Source: an uncultured Coriobacteriaceae bacterium
GTDB lineage: Bacteria; Actinomycetota; Coriobacteriia; Coriobacteriales; QAMH01
DNA length: 9,571 nucleotides
Reading direction: 5' to 3'
NCBI GenBank assembly: GCA_900556425.1
Contig: USOR01000027.1
Coordinates: 1-9,571 of the forward strand
Positions within the stretch are counted from its first letter, which is position 1. Every line of letters begins with the position of its first letter. Positions 1 to 6,571 of this stretch are shown piece by piece. The notes beneath the pieces are model-generated. The model was not told the DNA's origin. It was given only the letters and a program-made list of their open reading frames with translations, and searched no databases. The position numbers were made by a program, and so were the translations under genes.

Positions 1-1
1 T

Positions 2-26
2 GCGATACGCCCTCTACGCGATACGC
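2..26. repeat. Short tandem duplication at the end of feoA
   Basis: The 9-mer GCGATACGC occurs at 2-10 and again at 18-26, a period of 16 bases. On the minus strand it covers the last codons and stop of the FeoA gene and then repeats just after the stop. It looks like a local slippage duplication. Whether it matters for translation of the gene beyond the left edge cannot be seen here. Confidence 0.5.
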
Positions 27-259
27 TCCACAAGCACGTTCTCCGCCTCGCTTTTCCGAAGCGACAGCTCGTATCCCCGAACCGTGACTTCCAACGGATC
101 TCCGAGCGGAGCAACCTTTCGAACGAAGACTTCGACGCCCTTCGTGATTCCCATATCCATGATGTGACGCTTGATGGCTCCCTCCCCCGAAAGCTTCTTC
201 ACGCGGGCGCGCCCGCCAACCGGCACGTCACGCAACGTCATCGCCTGTCCCTGCTCCAT
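14..259 (-). CDS. feoA: FeoA-type ferrous iron transport protein
   Basis: An 81-residue protein that fits the usual FeoA length of about 75-85 residues. FeoA is a small cytoplasmic SH3-like protein that works with the membrane GTPase FeoB in Fe(II) uptake. The family pattern is clear: an N-terminal TLRDVPVG strand (residues 8-15), a turn around MDMGITKG (34-41), then VEVFVRKVAPLGDPLEV and the closing strand with the sequence GYELSLRKSEA (62-72). I chose the ATG at 257-259 because AAAGGA lies six bases upstream. A longer in-frame start at 292 would add 11 residues (MGGLCEKKGTK) that are not typical of the family. The next gene on this strand, probably feoB, would begin beyond position 1. The 163 bases between this gene and the upstream feoA-like gene hold no gene that I can support. 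Confidence 0.92.
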   Translation of the reverse strand: MEQGQAMTLRDVPVGGRARVKKLSGEGAIKRHIMDMGITKGVEVFVRKVAPLGDPLEVTVRGYELSLRKSEAENVLVERIA

Positions 260-422
260 CTTCGTTCCTTTCTTTTCGCACAGACCGCCCATGCAGTCTC
301 TCTACCAACCGCATCCAAGACGCTTCGCATCCCCGATGAGCATAGCTTGCAATGCCCATGGGAAACGACCGCCTCCGAAATCGTCGATTCGCAATCCATC
401 GAACGCGAGGTCCCGCCGCACG

Positions 423-827
423 TTAAAGAAGCATCTTTATCTTCAGCGCGACATGGCGGTCCAGGGCGACCTGCGCCCCTTTGACCTCGACAATGAGATT
501 CCCTGCCGTCTCGCTCACGACTTTTATGCAAGCGCCTTCGACGAAGCCGAGGTTTTCCAGGTGATGGTGCATCTGCTCGCCCCCGCACACTTTTTCGATT
601 CGAGCCGTATTGCCCGCACCTACGAATGCAAGCGGCAAGAGAGACGTCGCCTCATGCCCGACGCCTTGTTCTTCGCTCCGTCCGATGGAAGCTTCTAAAG
701 CGTCCATAGATTTTTCTACACGCCAAGAAGCCAAATCGGACGCCTCCTTCAATCCCGCATCCGCATGAAGCCTCGGCTTCGAAGCGCGCAAGGAGAAAAG
801 GGCATTTCTCGCAGCAGCAATTCCCAT
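423..827 (-). CDS. feoA: FeoA-domain protein with N-terminal extension
   Basis: A 134-residue protein whose C-terminal half (about residues 63-132) is a FeoA SH3-like domain: it opens with LLPLAFVGAGNTARI, continues with a helix carrying HHHLENLGFVEG, and ends in a strand with VEVKGAQVALDRHVA. FeoA domains usually make up the whole protein. Here about 60 residues of charged, helical-looking sequence precede it. The ATG at 825-827 has AGGAAG ten bases upstream. An internal ATG at 705-707 would give a 94-residue protein closer to normal length, but its ribosome site is weak. The gene lies upstream of the short feoA on the same strand, so paired FeoA proteins feeding one FeoB is the likely arrangement. 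The HHH run at 87-89 sits where plain FeoA proteins usually have RHL- or RRL-like residues; a metal-binding role is speculation. Confidence 0.85.
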   Translation of the reverse strand: MGIAAARNALFSLRASKPRLHADAGLKEASDLASWRVEKSMDALEASIGRSEEQGVGHEATSLLPLAFVGAGNTARIEKVCGGEQMHHHLENLGFVEGACIKVVSETAGNLIVEVKGAQVALDRHVALKIKMLL

Positions 828-852
828 GCTTCTTTCACTTCCTAATGTAAGA

Positions 853-911
853 CAAGGGTAACAATGCGACACTGTATCACTTCATCGGAAAAAAAGAAAG
901 TCAAGGGTAAC
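853..911. repeat. 10-bp direct repeat in the feo/nrfD-like divergent region
   Basis: CAAGGGTAAC occurs at 853-862 and again at 902-911, 49 bp apart, in the 158-bp gap between the divergent feoA-like and NrfD-like genes. Each copy sits inside a weakly two-fold symmetric stretch: TGTnA/TnACA around 846-863 and AAAGT/ACTTT around 897-914. The positions, just upstream of the feo genes, would suit operator sites. They do not match the DtxR/IdeR pattern (TTAGG-CCTAA) or a Fur box. Confidence 0.45.
874..904 (-). promoter_or_regulatory. Possible promoter for the feoA genes
   Basis: On the minus strand TTGACT (899-904) is a good -35 match. The best nearby -10 candidates are TGATAC (874-879), at 19 bases, or a poorer hexamer at 17 bases. 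The -35 overlaps one of the CAAGGGTAAC repeats, so a protein bound there could repress. The weak -10 keeps this tentative. Confidence 0.25.
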
Positions 912-930
912 TTTTAATGAAGCCTTAATA

Positions 931-942
931 CAAAGCGCTTTG
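931..942. repeat. Perfect 12-bp palindrome
   Basis: CAAAGCGCTTTG is its own reverse complement. It lies 44 bp upstream of the GTG start of the NrfD-like gene and about 100 bp upstream of the feoA-like start, so it could be a small operator. A chance palindrome is also possible. Confidence 0.35.
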
Positions 943-981
943 CAGGGGTCGCCGAGGACGCGGGACCGAAAGAGGAAGAAT

Positions 982-1011
982 CTAGGTGCCGAAACGCAGG
1001 GCAGCACCTAG
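982..1011 (+). repeat. Inverted repeat over the GTG start of the NrfD-like gene
   Basis: CTAGGTGC at 982-989 and GCACCTAG at 1004-1011 form a perfect 8-bp stem, which extends by one C-G pair if one G is bulged. The GTG start codon (986-988) lies inside the left arm, and AGAGGAAG (971-978) is just upstream. In RNA this hairpin would hide the start codon. That suggests either translational control or that the true coding start lies elsewhere. Confidence 0.45.
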
Positions 1012-2365
1012 GAACGACTCCGAGAAACTATGCGACAGAAATGGTGACGCAGCATGCGGCACGTTCTTCCCCCGGTACAAGGGCGTCCTTGCCGCAACGC
1101 CCTTCGAACGAAGCGAAATCCGCCTCTCGACCGTCGCTCGCCCCAGCGACAGCAACGTCGTCCTCGTTTTTCACAGCGCCGTCTTGCGCGATCCGTTCGC
1201 CTTCCTCGTCGGTTTTGGCGCAGGTAGCCAGTTTGTTGCCTGCTATATCGTCCTCGGCAACCGGCATGATCTCATGCCCTATGTCAAGACCGCGCAGGTT
1301 GTGGCCCTTGCCGGTGCCATCGGCGCAGGTGTAGCGATTCTCATCGACCTGGGGCATCCGGCGCACATCATGGCGATGCTCATGGGGCCGAATCCCACGT
1401 CTGCGCTTACCTGGGACATGATTGCCCTCACGGTGTTCATTATCATCGCCATCATCAACCTCATTGCCGTCGCACGACAGAGCAAGCTGCTAAAGTTCTG
1501 GATGGTCTTGGGCCTCATCAGTGCGTTTGCGCTGCAGCTCGTCGAGGGCCTGCTCTTCGCGCTCATGGAAGCGCGCGTCTGGTGGCACAGCTTCATCATG
1601 CCCATCGATTTCATCGTGGTCGCCGTCGTATGCGGCCTTGCCGTCGCGGTTATCATCTGCGCGCTCAAACATGACGAGTTCAAGCCCGAGGCATTGCACG
1701 ATCTGAGCTTTCTGCTCGCGGTGGCGATCATCATTCACCTGGCGCTTGCCATCATCGACCTGCTGATTGTCTGCTTCGGCGGAAGTGCGGCAGATGGTGG
1801 AGCGCTCGCGGCGCTGGGCAGCGTTTGGCTGTTCTACGCGCTCGAGCTCGGCTTGCCCCTAGCGGCAGTCTTCGTGCTGCTTCGAGGCAAGAACGATCCC
1901 ACCAAGAACATGCTCATTGGCGGCGTGCTGGTCGTTGTCGGCATGTTCTTCCATCGCCTCATGTTGCTATATCCGGCATTTGCCAGCCCCACGCTCTATG
2001 TGCCGCTTTCCAACGAGCCCTCACCGAGCTGGCCGCTGCCTGCCTCGACGGGTCTCTACGACCATACGGGCAATGCTTTCGAGATCGCGCAGGGCTATAT
2101 CCCCAACTTCTTCGAGTGGGCGAGCATGCTGTTGCCTCTCGGCGTCGCGTTGGCCGTTTTCCTCGTGGGGACTTGGTTCGTTGGTAGGATGGGCAAGTCC
2201 CTCTCGACGACGGGCGCTCAAACGTTCGATGCATCGCACGCTGCCGCATCCGATGAAGCCGTCGTAGTCGATGAGATCGATGACGAGCCGATCGATGGAG
2301 GCATTGTCGACGAGGTCGCCGTCAAGGAGGCCGTCGCCACTGACAAGAAGGAGAAGTCCCAATGA
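986..2365 (+). CDS. NrfD/HybB-like integral membrane protein, doubtful N-terminus
   Basis: The NrfD/PsrC/HybB family forms the membrane quinone-reactive subunit of respiratory oxidoreductases. Family signs: GFGAG in the first helix (about residues 71-90), VAILIDLGHP (116-125) followed by PNPTSALTWD (135-144), then WWHSFIMPIDF (199-209) leading to a helix with GLAVA, GGVLVVVGMFFHR (312-324), and YIPNFFEWAS (371-380) before the last helix. I count about nine membrane segments up to residue 401, then an acidic tail of about 55 residues. Residues 1-68 are not hydrophobic and resemble no NrfD N-terminus, and the first helix seems a few residues short. The GTG start has AGAGGAAG seven bases upstream, but a TTG at 1184 or a 5' truncation are alternatives. 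No iron-sulfur or molybdopterin partner gene is adjacent, so it looks like an orphan subunit. Its TGA overlaps the ATG of the flavodoxin lipoprotein, so the two are translationally coupled. Confidence 0.75.
   Translation: MPKRRAAPRNDSEKLCDRNGDAACGTFFPRYKGVLAATPFERSEIRLSTVARPSDSNVVLVFHSAVLRDPFAFLVGFGAGSQFVACYIVLGNRHDLMPYVKTAQVVALAGAIGAGVAILIDLGHPAHIMAMLMGPNPTSALTWDMIALTVFIIIAIINLIAVARQSKLLKFWMVLGLISAFALQLVEGLLFALMEARVWWHSFIMPIDFIVVAVVCGLAVAVIICALKHDEFKPEALHDLSFLLAVAIIIHLALAIIDLLIVCFGGSAADGGALAALGSVWLFYALELGLPLAAVFVLLRGKNDPTKNMLIGGVLVVVGMFFHRLMLLYPAFASPTLYVPLSNEPSPSWPLPASTGLYDHTGNAFEIAQGYIPNFFEWASMLLPLGVALAVFLVGTWFVGRMGKSLSTTGAQTFDASHAAASDEAVVVDEIDDEPIDGGIVDEVAVKEAVATDKKEKSQ
1079..1150 (+). other. 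Two further hairpins in the 5' part of the NrfD-like ORF
   Basis: AAGGGCGT (1079-1086) pairs with ACGCCCTT (1097-1104) across a 10-base loop. GTCGCT (1133-1138) pairs with AGCGAC (1145-1150) across a 6-base loop. With the hairpin at 982-1011 this makes three stems in the stretch that encodes the non-family-like N-terminus. This could be a structured leader RNA rather than coding sequence. I could not match it to any riboswitch class I know. Confidence 0.3.
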
Positions 2366-3012
2366 AGCCAATGAAGAAAGCGCTCGCCCTCGTGCTCGGC
2401 GTGGCGCTCATGATGAATGCGGCGCTTTGCATCACCGCATGTGGTCAGGGCACATCTGGCAGCGGCACGACATCGTCGAGCGCCGCGTCATCGGATGCGG
2501 CAAACAAGACGCTTGTCGTCTATTACTCGGCCACGGGCAATACGGCAAAAGTCGCCGAGGACATCGTGAACGAAAACGACGTGGACGTCTTTGCCATTAT
2601 GCCCGAGCAGCCCTATTCCGCCGAGGACCTTGCCTGGACCGACGAGAACAGCCGCGTTTCCAAGGAGCACGCCGACCCTGCCCTCCAAGACGTCGCCCTT
2701 CTTCAGGACACGCCCGATAACTGGGATTCCTACGAGACGGTCATCATTGGCTATCCCATCTGGTGGGGTCAGGCGGCCTATCCCGTCGCCAGTTTCGTCA
2801 AGGCCAATGACTTTGCGGGCAAGACCGTCATTCCGTTTTGCACCTCGGCCTCGTCCGATATCGGTGACAGCGCCCAGAACCTCGCAGACCTCGCCAAGAG
2901 CGGGGAGTGGATGGGCGGCATGCGTTTCCCGTCTGCCGTAAACAGCGACGAGGTGCGTCAGTGGGTCGATGATCTGGGGCTCGAGAACCAGAGCCTGCGG
3001 TCGATGAACTAG
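2362..3012 (+). CDS. Exported flavodoxin-domain lipoprotein
   Basis: A 216-residue protein with a lipoprotein signal: MKPMKK, a hydrophobic stretch (7-23), then lipobox ITAC with the acylated cysteine at residue 27 and a Ser/Gly/Thr-rich linker to about residue 48. The rest is a flavodoxin-like fold of the Flavodoxin_4 type: LVVYYSATGNT (51-61) is the FMN-phosphate loop, followed by the family pattern PEQPYSAEDLAW (81-92), VIIGYPIWWG (127-136) and VIPFCTSASSDIG (156-168). It should therefore bind FMN and carry electrons, on the outer face of the membrane. AAGGAG is eight bases before the ATG, and ATGA overlaps the NrfD-like stop. A second in-frame ATG three codons later is possible. The context points to electron exchange with the membrane protein upstream, which is inference. 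Flavodoxins are usually cytoplasmic, so the lipoprotein form is of note. Confidence 0.9.
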   Translation: MKPMKKALALVLGVALMMNAALCITACGQGTSGSGTTSSSAASSDAANKTLVVYYSATGNTAKVAEDIVNENDVDVFAIMPEQPYSAEDLAWTDENSRVSKEHADPALQDVALLQDTPDNWDSYETVIIGYPIWWGQAAYPVASFVKANDFAGKTVIPFCTSASSDIGDSAQNLADLAKSGEWMGGMRFPSAVNSDEVRQWVDDLGLENQSLRSMN

Positions 3013-3024
3013 AAGACGGATCCC

Positions 3025-3975
3025 ATGATTGAGCTGCTAAAGACCGTTGACGGTGCGCTCGCGAGAATCGAGCGCATCGAGGCGGGCTGCTGGGTCAACG
3101 TATGCATTCCCGATGACGACGAGATCCGGTGGCTTCGCGATAACCTGGGCATAGGTGACGATTTCATCGATGCCATGCTTGATCGCGACGAGATTTCGCG
3201 TATCGACAAGGACGAGGATGCCAATCAGGCCCTCGTCGTCGTCGATTATCCGGCTGCCGAGGGCATGGATGACCAGGCGGCCCCGGGACTCGAGCAATTC
3301 GATACCCAGCCCATCTCCATTCTCCTCATCGAGAATCCAGGCGTCGTCGTGACCCTGACCAATGCCTCGTGCGCCGTCATCGAGAAGTTCAAGGACGACA
3401 AGGCGATTTCCATCTCCACGGGCAAGCGGACGCGCTTTTTGCTCGAGGTCCTCCTGGAAGTCTCGCAAAGCTACATCGACGCCCTGCGCATATTGGAGAA
3501 GCAGACCTTGGCCCTCGAGCGCAGGATGCGCAAGAAGCAGAACAACGAGGGACTCATGAACATGCTCGGCATCGAGAAATCGCTGCTCTACATGTCGACG
3601 TCGCTCAAGAGCTCCGCTCCCACCCTGCAGGCCATCAGGAATGGGCAGTTCGCGAAGCTGTTCGAGGAGGACCAGGAGCTGCTCAATGACGTGATCGTCG
3701 AGTACAGGCAGGCATCCGAGATGTGCTCGATCTACACCGACGTCATCACCAAGGCCATGGACGCCTTTTCGGGCGTCGTCAGCAACAATGTCAACGCCTC
3801 CATGAGCTTTCTTACCATGGCGACGCTGCTGCTGTCCATCCCCACGGCCGTCTTCAGCTTCTACGGCATGAACACCGATCTTTTGCCCATGAGCGATTCG
3901 TGGATATTCCCCGCGCTGCTCTCGATTGCCCTGGCGGCCATAGCCGTCGTCATACTGTTGCGCTGGAGAAAGTGA
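3025..3975 (+). CDS. corA: CorA-family divalent metal cation channel
   Basis: A 316-residue protein of normal CorA length. CorA is a pentameric inner-membrane channel for Mg2+ (sometimes Co2+, Ni2+ or Zn2+). The cytoplasmic part (1-250) has the usual mixed N-terminal domain and long helices, including LRILEKQTLALERRMRKKQ (154-172). Two membrane segments lie near the C-terminus (about 261-280 and 293-312), and the diagnostic GMN signature is at 281-283 in the form FYGMN. A short basic tail (RWRK) ends the protein. The gene begins 12 bases after the flavodoxin stop, so it is probably in the same transcript, although a CorA has no clear functional link to the two genes before it. The ribosome site (GACGGAT) is weak. 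Metal selectivity cannot be read from the sequence. Confidence 0.93.
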   Translation: MIELLKTVDGALARIERIEAGCWVNVCIPDDDEIRWLRDNLGIGDDFIDAMLDRDEISRIDKDEDANQALVVVDYPAAEGMDDQAAPGLEQFDTQPISILLIENPGVVVTLTNASCAVIEKFKDDKAISISTGKRTRFLLEVLLEVSQSYIDALRILEKQTLALERRMRKKQNNEGLMNMLGIEKSLLYMSTSLKSSAPTLQAIRNGQFAKLFEEDQELLNDVIVEYRQASEMCSIYTDVITKAMDAFSGVVSNNVNASMSFLTMATLLLSIPTAVFSFYGMNTDLLPMSDSWIFPALLSIALAAIAVVILLRWRK

Positions 3976-3978
3976 CTT

Positions 3979-4002
3979 CTGGGACAGGGGGCCCTGTCCC
4001 AG
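3979..4002. terminator. GGGACAGG-type palindrome between convergent genes
   Basis: CTGGGACAGGG and CCCTGTCCCAG form 11-bp perfect arms separated by only two bases. It sits between the 3' ends of corA (plus) and the methyltransferase (minus), the right place for a shared bidirectional terminator. Neither side has the run of T expected of a classical intrinsic terminator, so it may instead be a dispersed intergenic palindrome (REP-like). Confidence 0.6.
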
Positions 4003-4018
4003 TCCCGGTCTCGTGCCG

Positions 4019-4612
4019 TTACCGCTTCGAACCGCCGAAGAAGTACGTGAATGGCGTGTCCGCCATCATGTCGATATCGAACGCATCCTGCCAATCGAGC
4101 GCGGCCTCTTGTTCGGGAAGCAGGTCGCTCGTGACATCTGCCGGCACGTTCGCATGATGCGCGTTGAGCGTTTCGCGGCTCATGCCGTGCGCGACGAGGA
4201 ATCTTCCACCGGGCACGAGCAGGGATGCGGTCGCCTCGACGAGCGCATCTTTGTCGAGGATGTGCGGATAGGCGTTGTAAATGACCACGGTATCGAAGGG
4301 CTCATCACTCGCGTAGTCGAGGATGTCGCGGCACTCGAAGCGCAGACGCTCGTCAGGCACATTGGCAAAGGTATCGCGTGCGCAGGCGAGCATCGCCTCT
4401 GACAGGTCGAGTCCGACGATGCTTGCGGCTCCGAGCTCAAGGTAGGCGCGCTCCATGATGCCCGTGCCGCAGCCGACATCGAGTACGCGCGAACCCTCGC
4501 GGACGCCAGCGAGTTGGGCAATCATGAGGTGCTTGGGGCCTGCTGGTTCGGCCTGCTCGTTCCAGGTTGCGGCGCGTTCGTCGAAGTAGGCGCCTATCGT
4601 GCCGATGCTCAT
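4019..4612 (-). CDS. Class I SAM-dependent methyltransferase
   Basis: A 197-residue protein of the UbiE/Methyltransf_11 type that transfers a methyl group from S-adenosylmethionine. Motif I, VLDVGCGTG, is at 43-51. The acidic second strand, GLDLSEAM, is at 67-74. VVIYNAYPHI (109-118) is the motif II region, and LLVPGGRFLVAHG (131-143) is the typical following strand. The N-terminal YFDERAATWNE pattern is common in this group. The ATG at 4610-4612 has AAAGGA six bases upstream; a GTG directly before it is the only alternative. It lies last in the ABC importer run, 42 bases after the ATPase stop and behind a strong inverted repeat, so its expression may be lowered relative to the transporter. 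The substrate is unknown. A role in processing the imported chelate or cofactor is only a suggestion from context. Confidence 0.88.
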   Translation of the reverse strand: MSIGTIGAYFDERAATWNEQAEPAGPKHLMIAQLAGVREGSRVLDVGCGTGIMERAYLELGAASIVGLDLSEAMLACARDTFANVPDERLRFECRDILDYASDEPFDTVVIYNAYPHILDKDALVEATASLLVPGGRFLVAHGMSRETLNAHHANVPADVTSDLLPEQEAALDWQDAFDIDMMADTPFTYFFGGSKR

Positions 4613-4626
4613 CACGGATCCTTTCT

Positions 4627-4659
4627 AATGAGACAGTTGCTCAGAGCAACTGTCTCATT
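4627..4659. terminator. 33-nt perfect inverted repeat at the ATPase stop codon
   Basis: AATGAGACAGTTGCTC and its exact complement GAGCAACTGTCTCATT flank a single A: 16-bp arms, 33 bases in all. The repeat includes the TGA stop of the ATPase gene (4655-4657) and fills the gap before the methyltransferase. On the minus strand no T-run follows. On the plus strand TTTTT follows at 4662-4666, giving a terminator-like shape for antisense transcripts. It could act as an attenuator or mRNA-end stabiliser between transporter and methyltransferase, or be a dispersed palindromic repeat. Confidence 0.6.
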
Positions 4660-5449
4660 CGTTTTTCTTTGGCACTACGAAAAAGCCGTCCTCGTAGGGC
4701 ACCAGGTCCACGGACATGCCATAGACGCTTTCGATCGTCTCTTTGGTCATCACCTCGGGACCTCCGCTTGCGAGCACCTTGCCATTCTTGAGCAGGCAGA
4801 AGCGGTCGCAGTAGCGCAGGGCGAGGTTTATGTCGTGCATGACGGCCGCGCATGCGATGTCGTGTTCGTGGGCAGCGTTTCTGACAAGGTGCATGACCTC
4901 GACCTGATTGGCCATGTCGAGGTTGTTCGTCGGCTCGTCGAGCAGCAGGACATCGGTTTCCTGCACGAGCGCGCGTCCGATGACGACCTTCTGATGCTCG
5001 CCGCCCGAGAGTTCGTCCAGGTAACGCAGGGCGAGCGGCCCAAGTCCGAGCTCGTCAATGACGCGGTCGACGATGGCGAAGTCCTCCTCGCTGGGCGCGG
5101 CCTTGATGTGGGGCTTCCTGCCGAGCAAAAGCGCATCGTAGACGGTGACGCCATGCGCATGGGAGTGCTGGGCGACGAGTGCGATCTTGCGCGCGCGTTC
5201 TTCGCGGGTGTAGCTGGCGATATCCTCGCCAGCCAGCGTGACGGTGCCACGTTGTGGGCGAATGATGTCATCGAGACAGGAGAGCAGCGTTGTCTTGCCG
5301 CAGCCGTTGACGCCAAGTATGGCGAGAAACGACCCGGGCAATATCTGCGCGCTCACCTTCTCGAGAGTCTGGCCGGAACCAGGGTACGCGAAGGCGATCT
5401 CGTTGGCCTCGAGGACGGTGCCGTGGGCTGTACGCGTGTCCGCGCTCAT
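4655..5449 (-). CDS. ABC importer ATP-binding protein (FecE/BtuD type)
   Basis: A 264-residue ATPase that powers the importer by forming a dimer under the permease. All the motifs are present: Walker A, GVNGCGKTT (46-54); Q-loop, Q94; signature, LSGGEHQ (147-153); Walker B, VLLLDEP (167-173), followed by TNNLD; and H-loop, MHD with H205. Position and motif style match the FecE/FhuC/BtuD group for siderophore, heme or cobalamin import. The ATG at 5447-5449 overlaps the permease TGA as ATGA, with GGGGAG upstream inside the permease end, which indicates translational coupling. An open frame continues upstream to 5815 but only as the shadow of the permease. The cargo cannot be decided from this subunit. 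Confidence 0.93.
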   Translation of the reverse strand: MSADTRTAHGTVLEANEIAFAYPGSGQTLEKVSAQILPGSFLAILGVNGCGKTTLLSCLDDIIRPQRGTVTLAGEDIASYTREERARKIALVAQHSHAHGVTVYDALLLGRKPHIKAAPSEEDFAIVDRVIDELGLGPLALRYLDELSGGEHQKVVIGRALVQETDVLLLDEPTNNLDMANQVEVMHLVRNAAHEHDIACAAVMHDINLALRYCDRFCLLKNGKVLASGGPEVMTKETIESVYGMSVDLVPYEDGFFVVPKKNE

Positions 5450-6540
5450 CGGTGCGCTCCCCTCATGAGCAGGTACAGGAAGAGGGGTGCGCCCACGAAG
5501 GAGGTGATGGCGCTGATGGGTAGCACGACACCGACGAGCGCCATGCGGGCGATGATGTCGGAAAGCAACAGGATGCCCGCGCCGGCAAGCGCCGAGGCAA
5601 CGAGCAGATAGCGGTAATCGCTGCCGATGAAGCGTCGCATGATGTGCGGGGCGACGAGGCCGATGAAGTTGATGGTGCCGCAAAACGCGATGACTGACGA
5701 CGCGGCAAAGGCACCGACGATCATGCCGAGCAAACGAGTGCGCCGTACGTTGAGCCCCAGGCCATGGGCCGTGCCCTCGCCTGATTCCATTGCGTTGCAG
5801 TTCCAGCGATTGCAATAGAAGAAGACGAAGCTGGCCGCGGCGATGACGGCCATGATGGCGATTTCGCGATACGAGGCGCGTCCGAGGTCACCGAAAGTCC
5901 AGAAGACGACGGCAGCGACTTGCGTATCCTCGGCGAAGTACTGGATGAGGGCCGTCGCGCCCGTGAACAGCGCCGAAAGCGCCACGCCCGCAAGCACGAT
6001 GCTCTCGGGCGTCATATCGCGAAAGCGCGAGAGCGCGAGGATGGCGATGGTCGAGGCGATGGCGCCGAGGAAGGCGCATATGACGGTGAGGTAGGGATTG
6101 CTGGCCCCCAGGCCCTCATAGGCTACGCTTGACGATCCGACGCCCAGGACGATGATGGCGATGGAGGCGCCAAAAGCCGCTCCCTGGGAGATACCGAGCG
6201 TGCTCGCAGAAGCGAGGGGGTTGCGCAGCACGCTCTGGAACGCGCAGCCTGCGAGGGCAAGGGCTATGCCACCAACGATGGCGGTGAGTATTCTCGGCAT
6301 GCGCAGGTTCCACACGACGATGAGGGCGTGTTCGTCGCCCTGTCCGAAGAGTGCGGCCAGCACGTCGAGAGGGGAGAGGCTTGCCGTCCCGAGCATGATC
6401 GAGACGAAGACGAGCACGAGGAGGATGACGACAAGCGCCACGATGACGAGGCGCTTGTACCTCGTGTATCCGCGATATTGCTCGCGATATGAGGATGGCG
6501 CCTGCGCGGCATGTGCCATCTTCAAGTCTTCGGGATTCAT
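5446..6540 (-). CDS. FecCD/BtuC-family ABC permease
   Basis: A 364-residue polytopic protein of the FecCD family, close to the usual 330-360 residues. These permeases form a ten-helix homodimer that passes Fe-siderophore, heme or cobalamin. Signature stretches: RMPRILTAIVGGIALALAGCAFQ (80-102), followed by RNPLASASTLGISQGA (106-121); the coupling region GTINFIGLVAPHIMRR (288-303), which contacts the ATPase; and PISAITSFVGAPLFLYLL (341-358) at the C-terminus. A cytoplasmic N-tail of about 30 residues precedes the first helix (31-50). The start is the ATG at 6538-6540; a second in-frame ATG at 6519 is possible because both ribosome sites are weak. It follows the binding-protein gene by 31 bases and overlaps the ATPase gene by four. 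Only one permease gene is present, which fits a homodimeric channel. Confidence 0.93.
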   Translation of the reverse strand: MNPEDLKMAHAAQAPSSYREQYRGYTRYKRLVIVALVVILLVLVFVSIMLGTASLSPLDVLAALFGQGDEHALIVVWNLRMPRILTAIVGGIALALAGCAFQSVLRNPLASASTLGISQGAAFGASIAIIVLGVGSSSVAYEGLGASNPYLTVICAFLGAIASTIAILALSRFRDMTPESIVLAGVALSALFTGATALIQYFAEDTQVAAVVFWTFGDLGRASYREIAIMAVIAAASFVFFYCNRWNCNAMESGEGTAHGLGLNVRRTRLLGMIVGAFAASSVIAFCGTINFIGLVAPHIMRRFIGSDYRYLLVASALAGAGILLLSDIIARMALVGVVLPISAITSFVGAPLFLYLLMRGAHR

Positions 6541-6571
6541 CTTCGCCTCGTCTCGGTTACGTGCGGATGAG

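Noticed and set aside
940..1150. Known riboswitch class in the leader of the NrfD-like gene
   Set aside because: Stem-loops are present, but I could not match conserved cores of the cobalamin, ydaO, c-di-GMP, ykkC, NiCo or Moco classes.
4514..5611. Plus-strand open frame (365 codons) opposite the ATPase
   Set aside because: Antisense to an ATPase with all ABC motifs; shadow frame.
5450..5815. Upstream extension of the ATPase frame on the minus strand
   Set aside because: The extension is Arg/His-rich and overlaps the permease; ABC homology begins just after the ATG at 5449.
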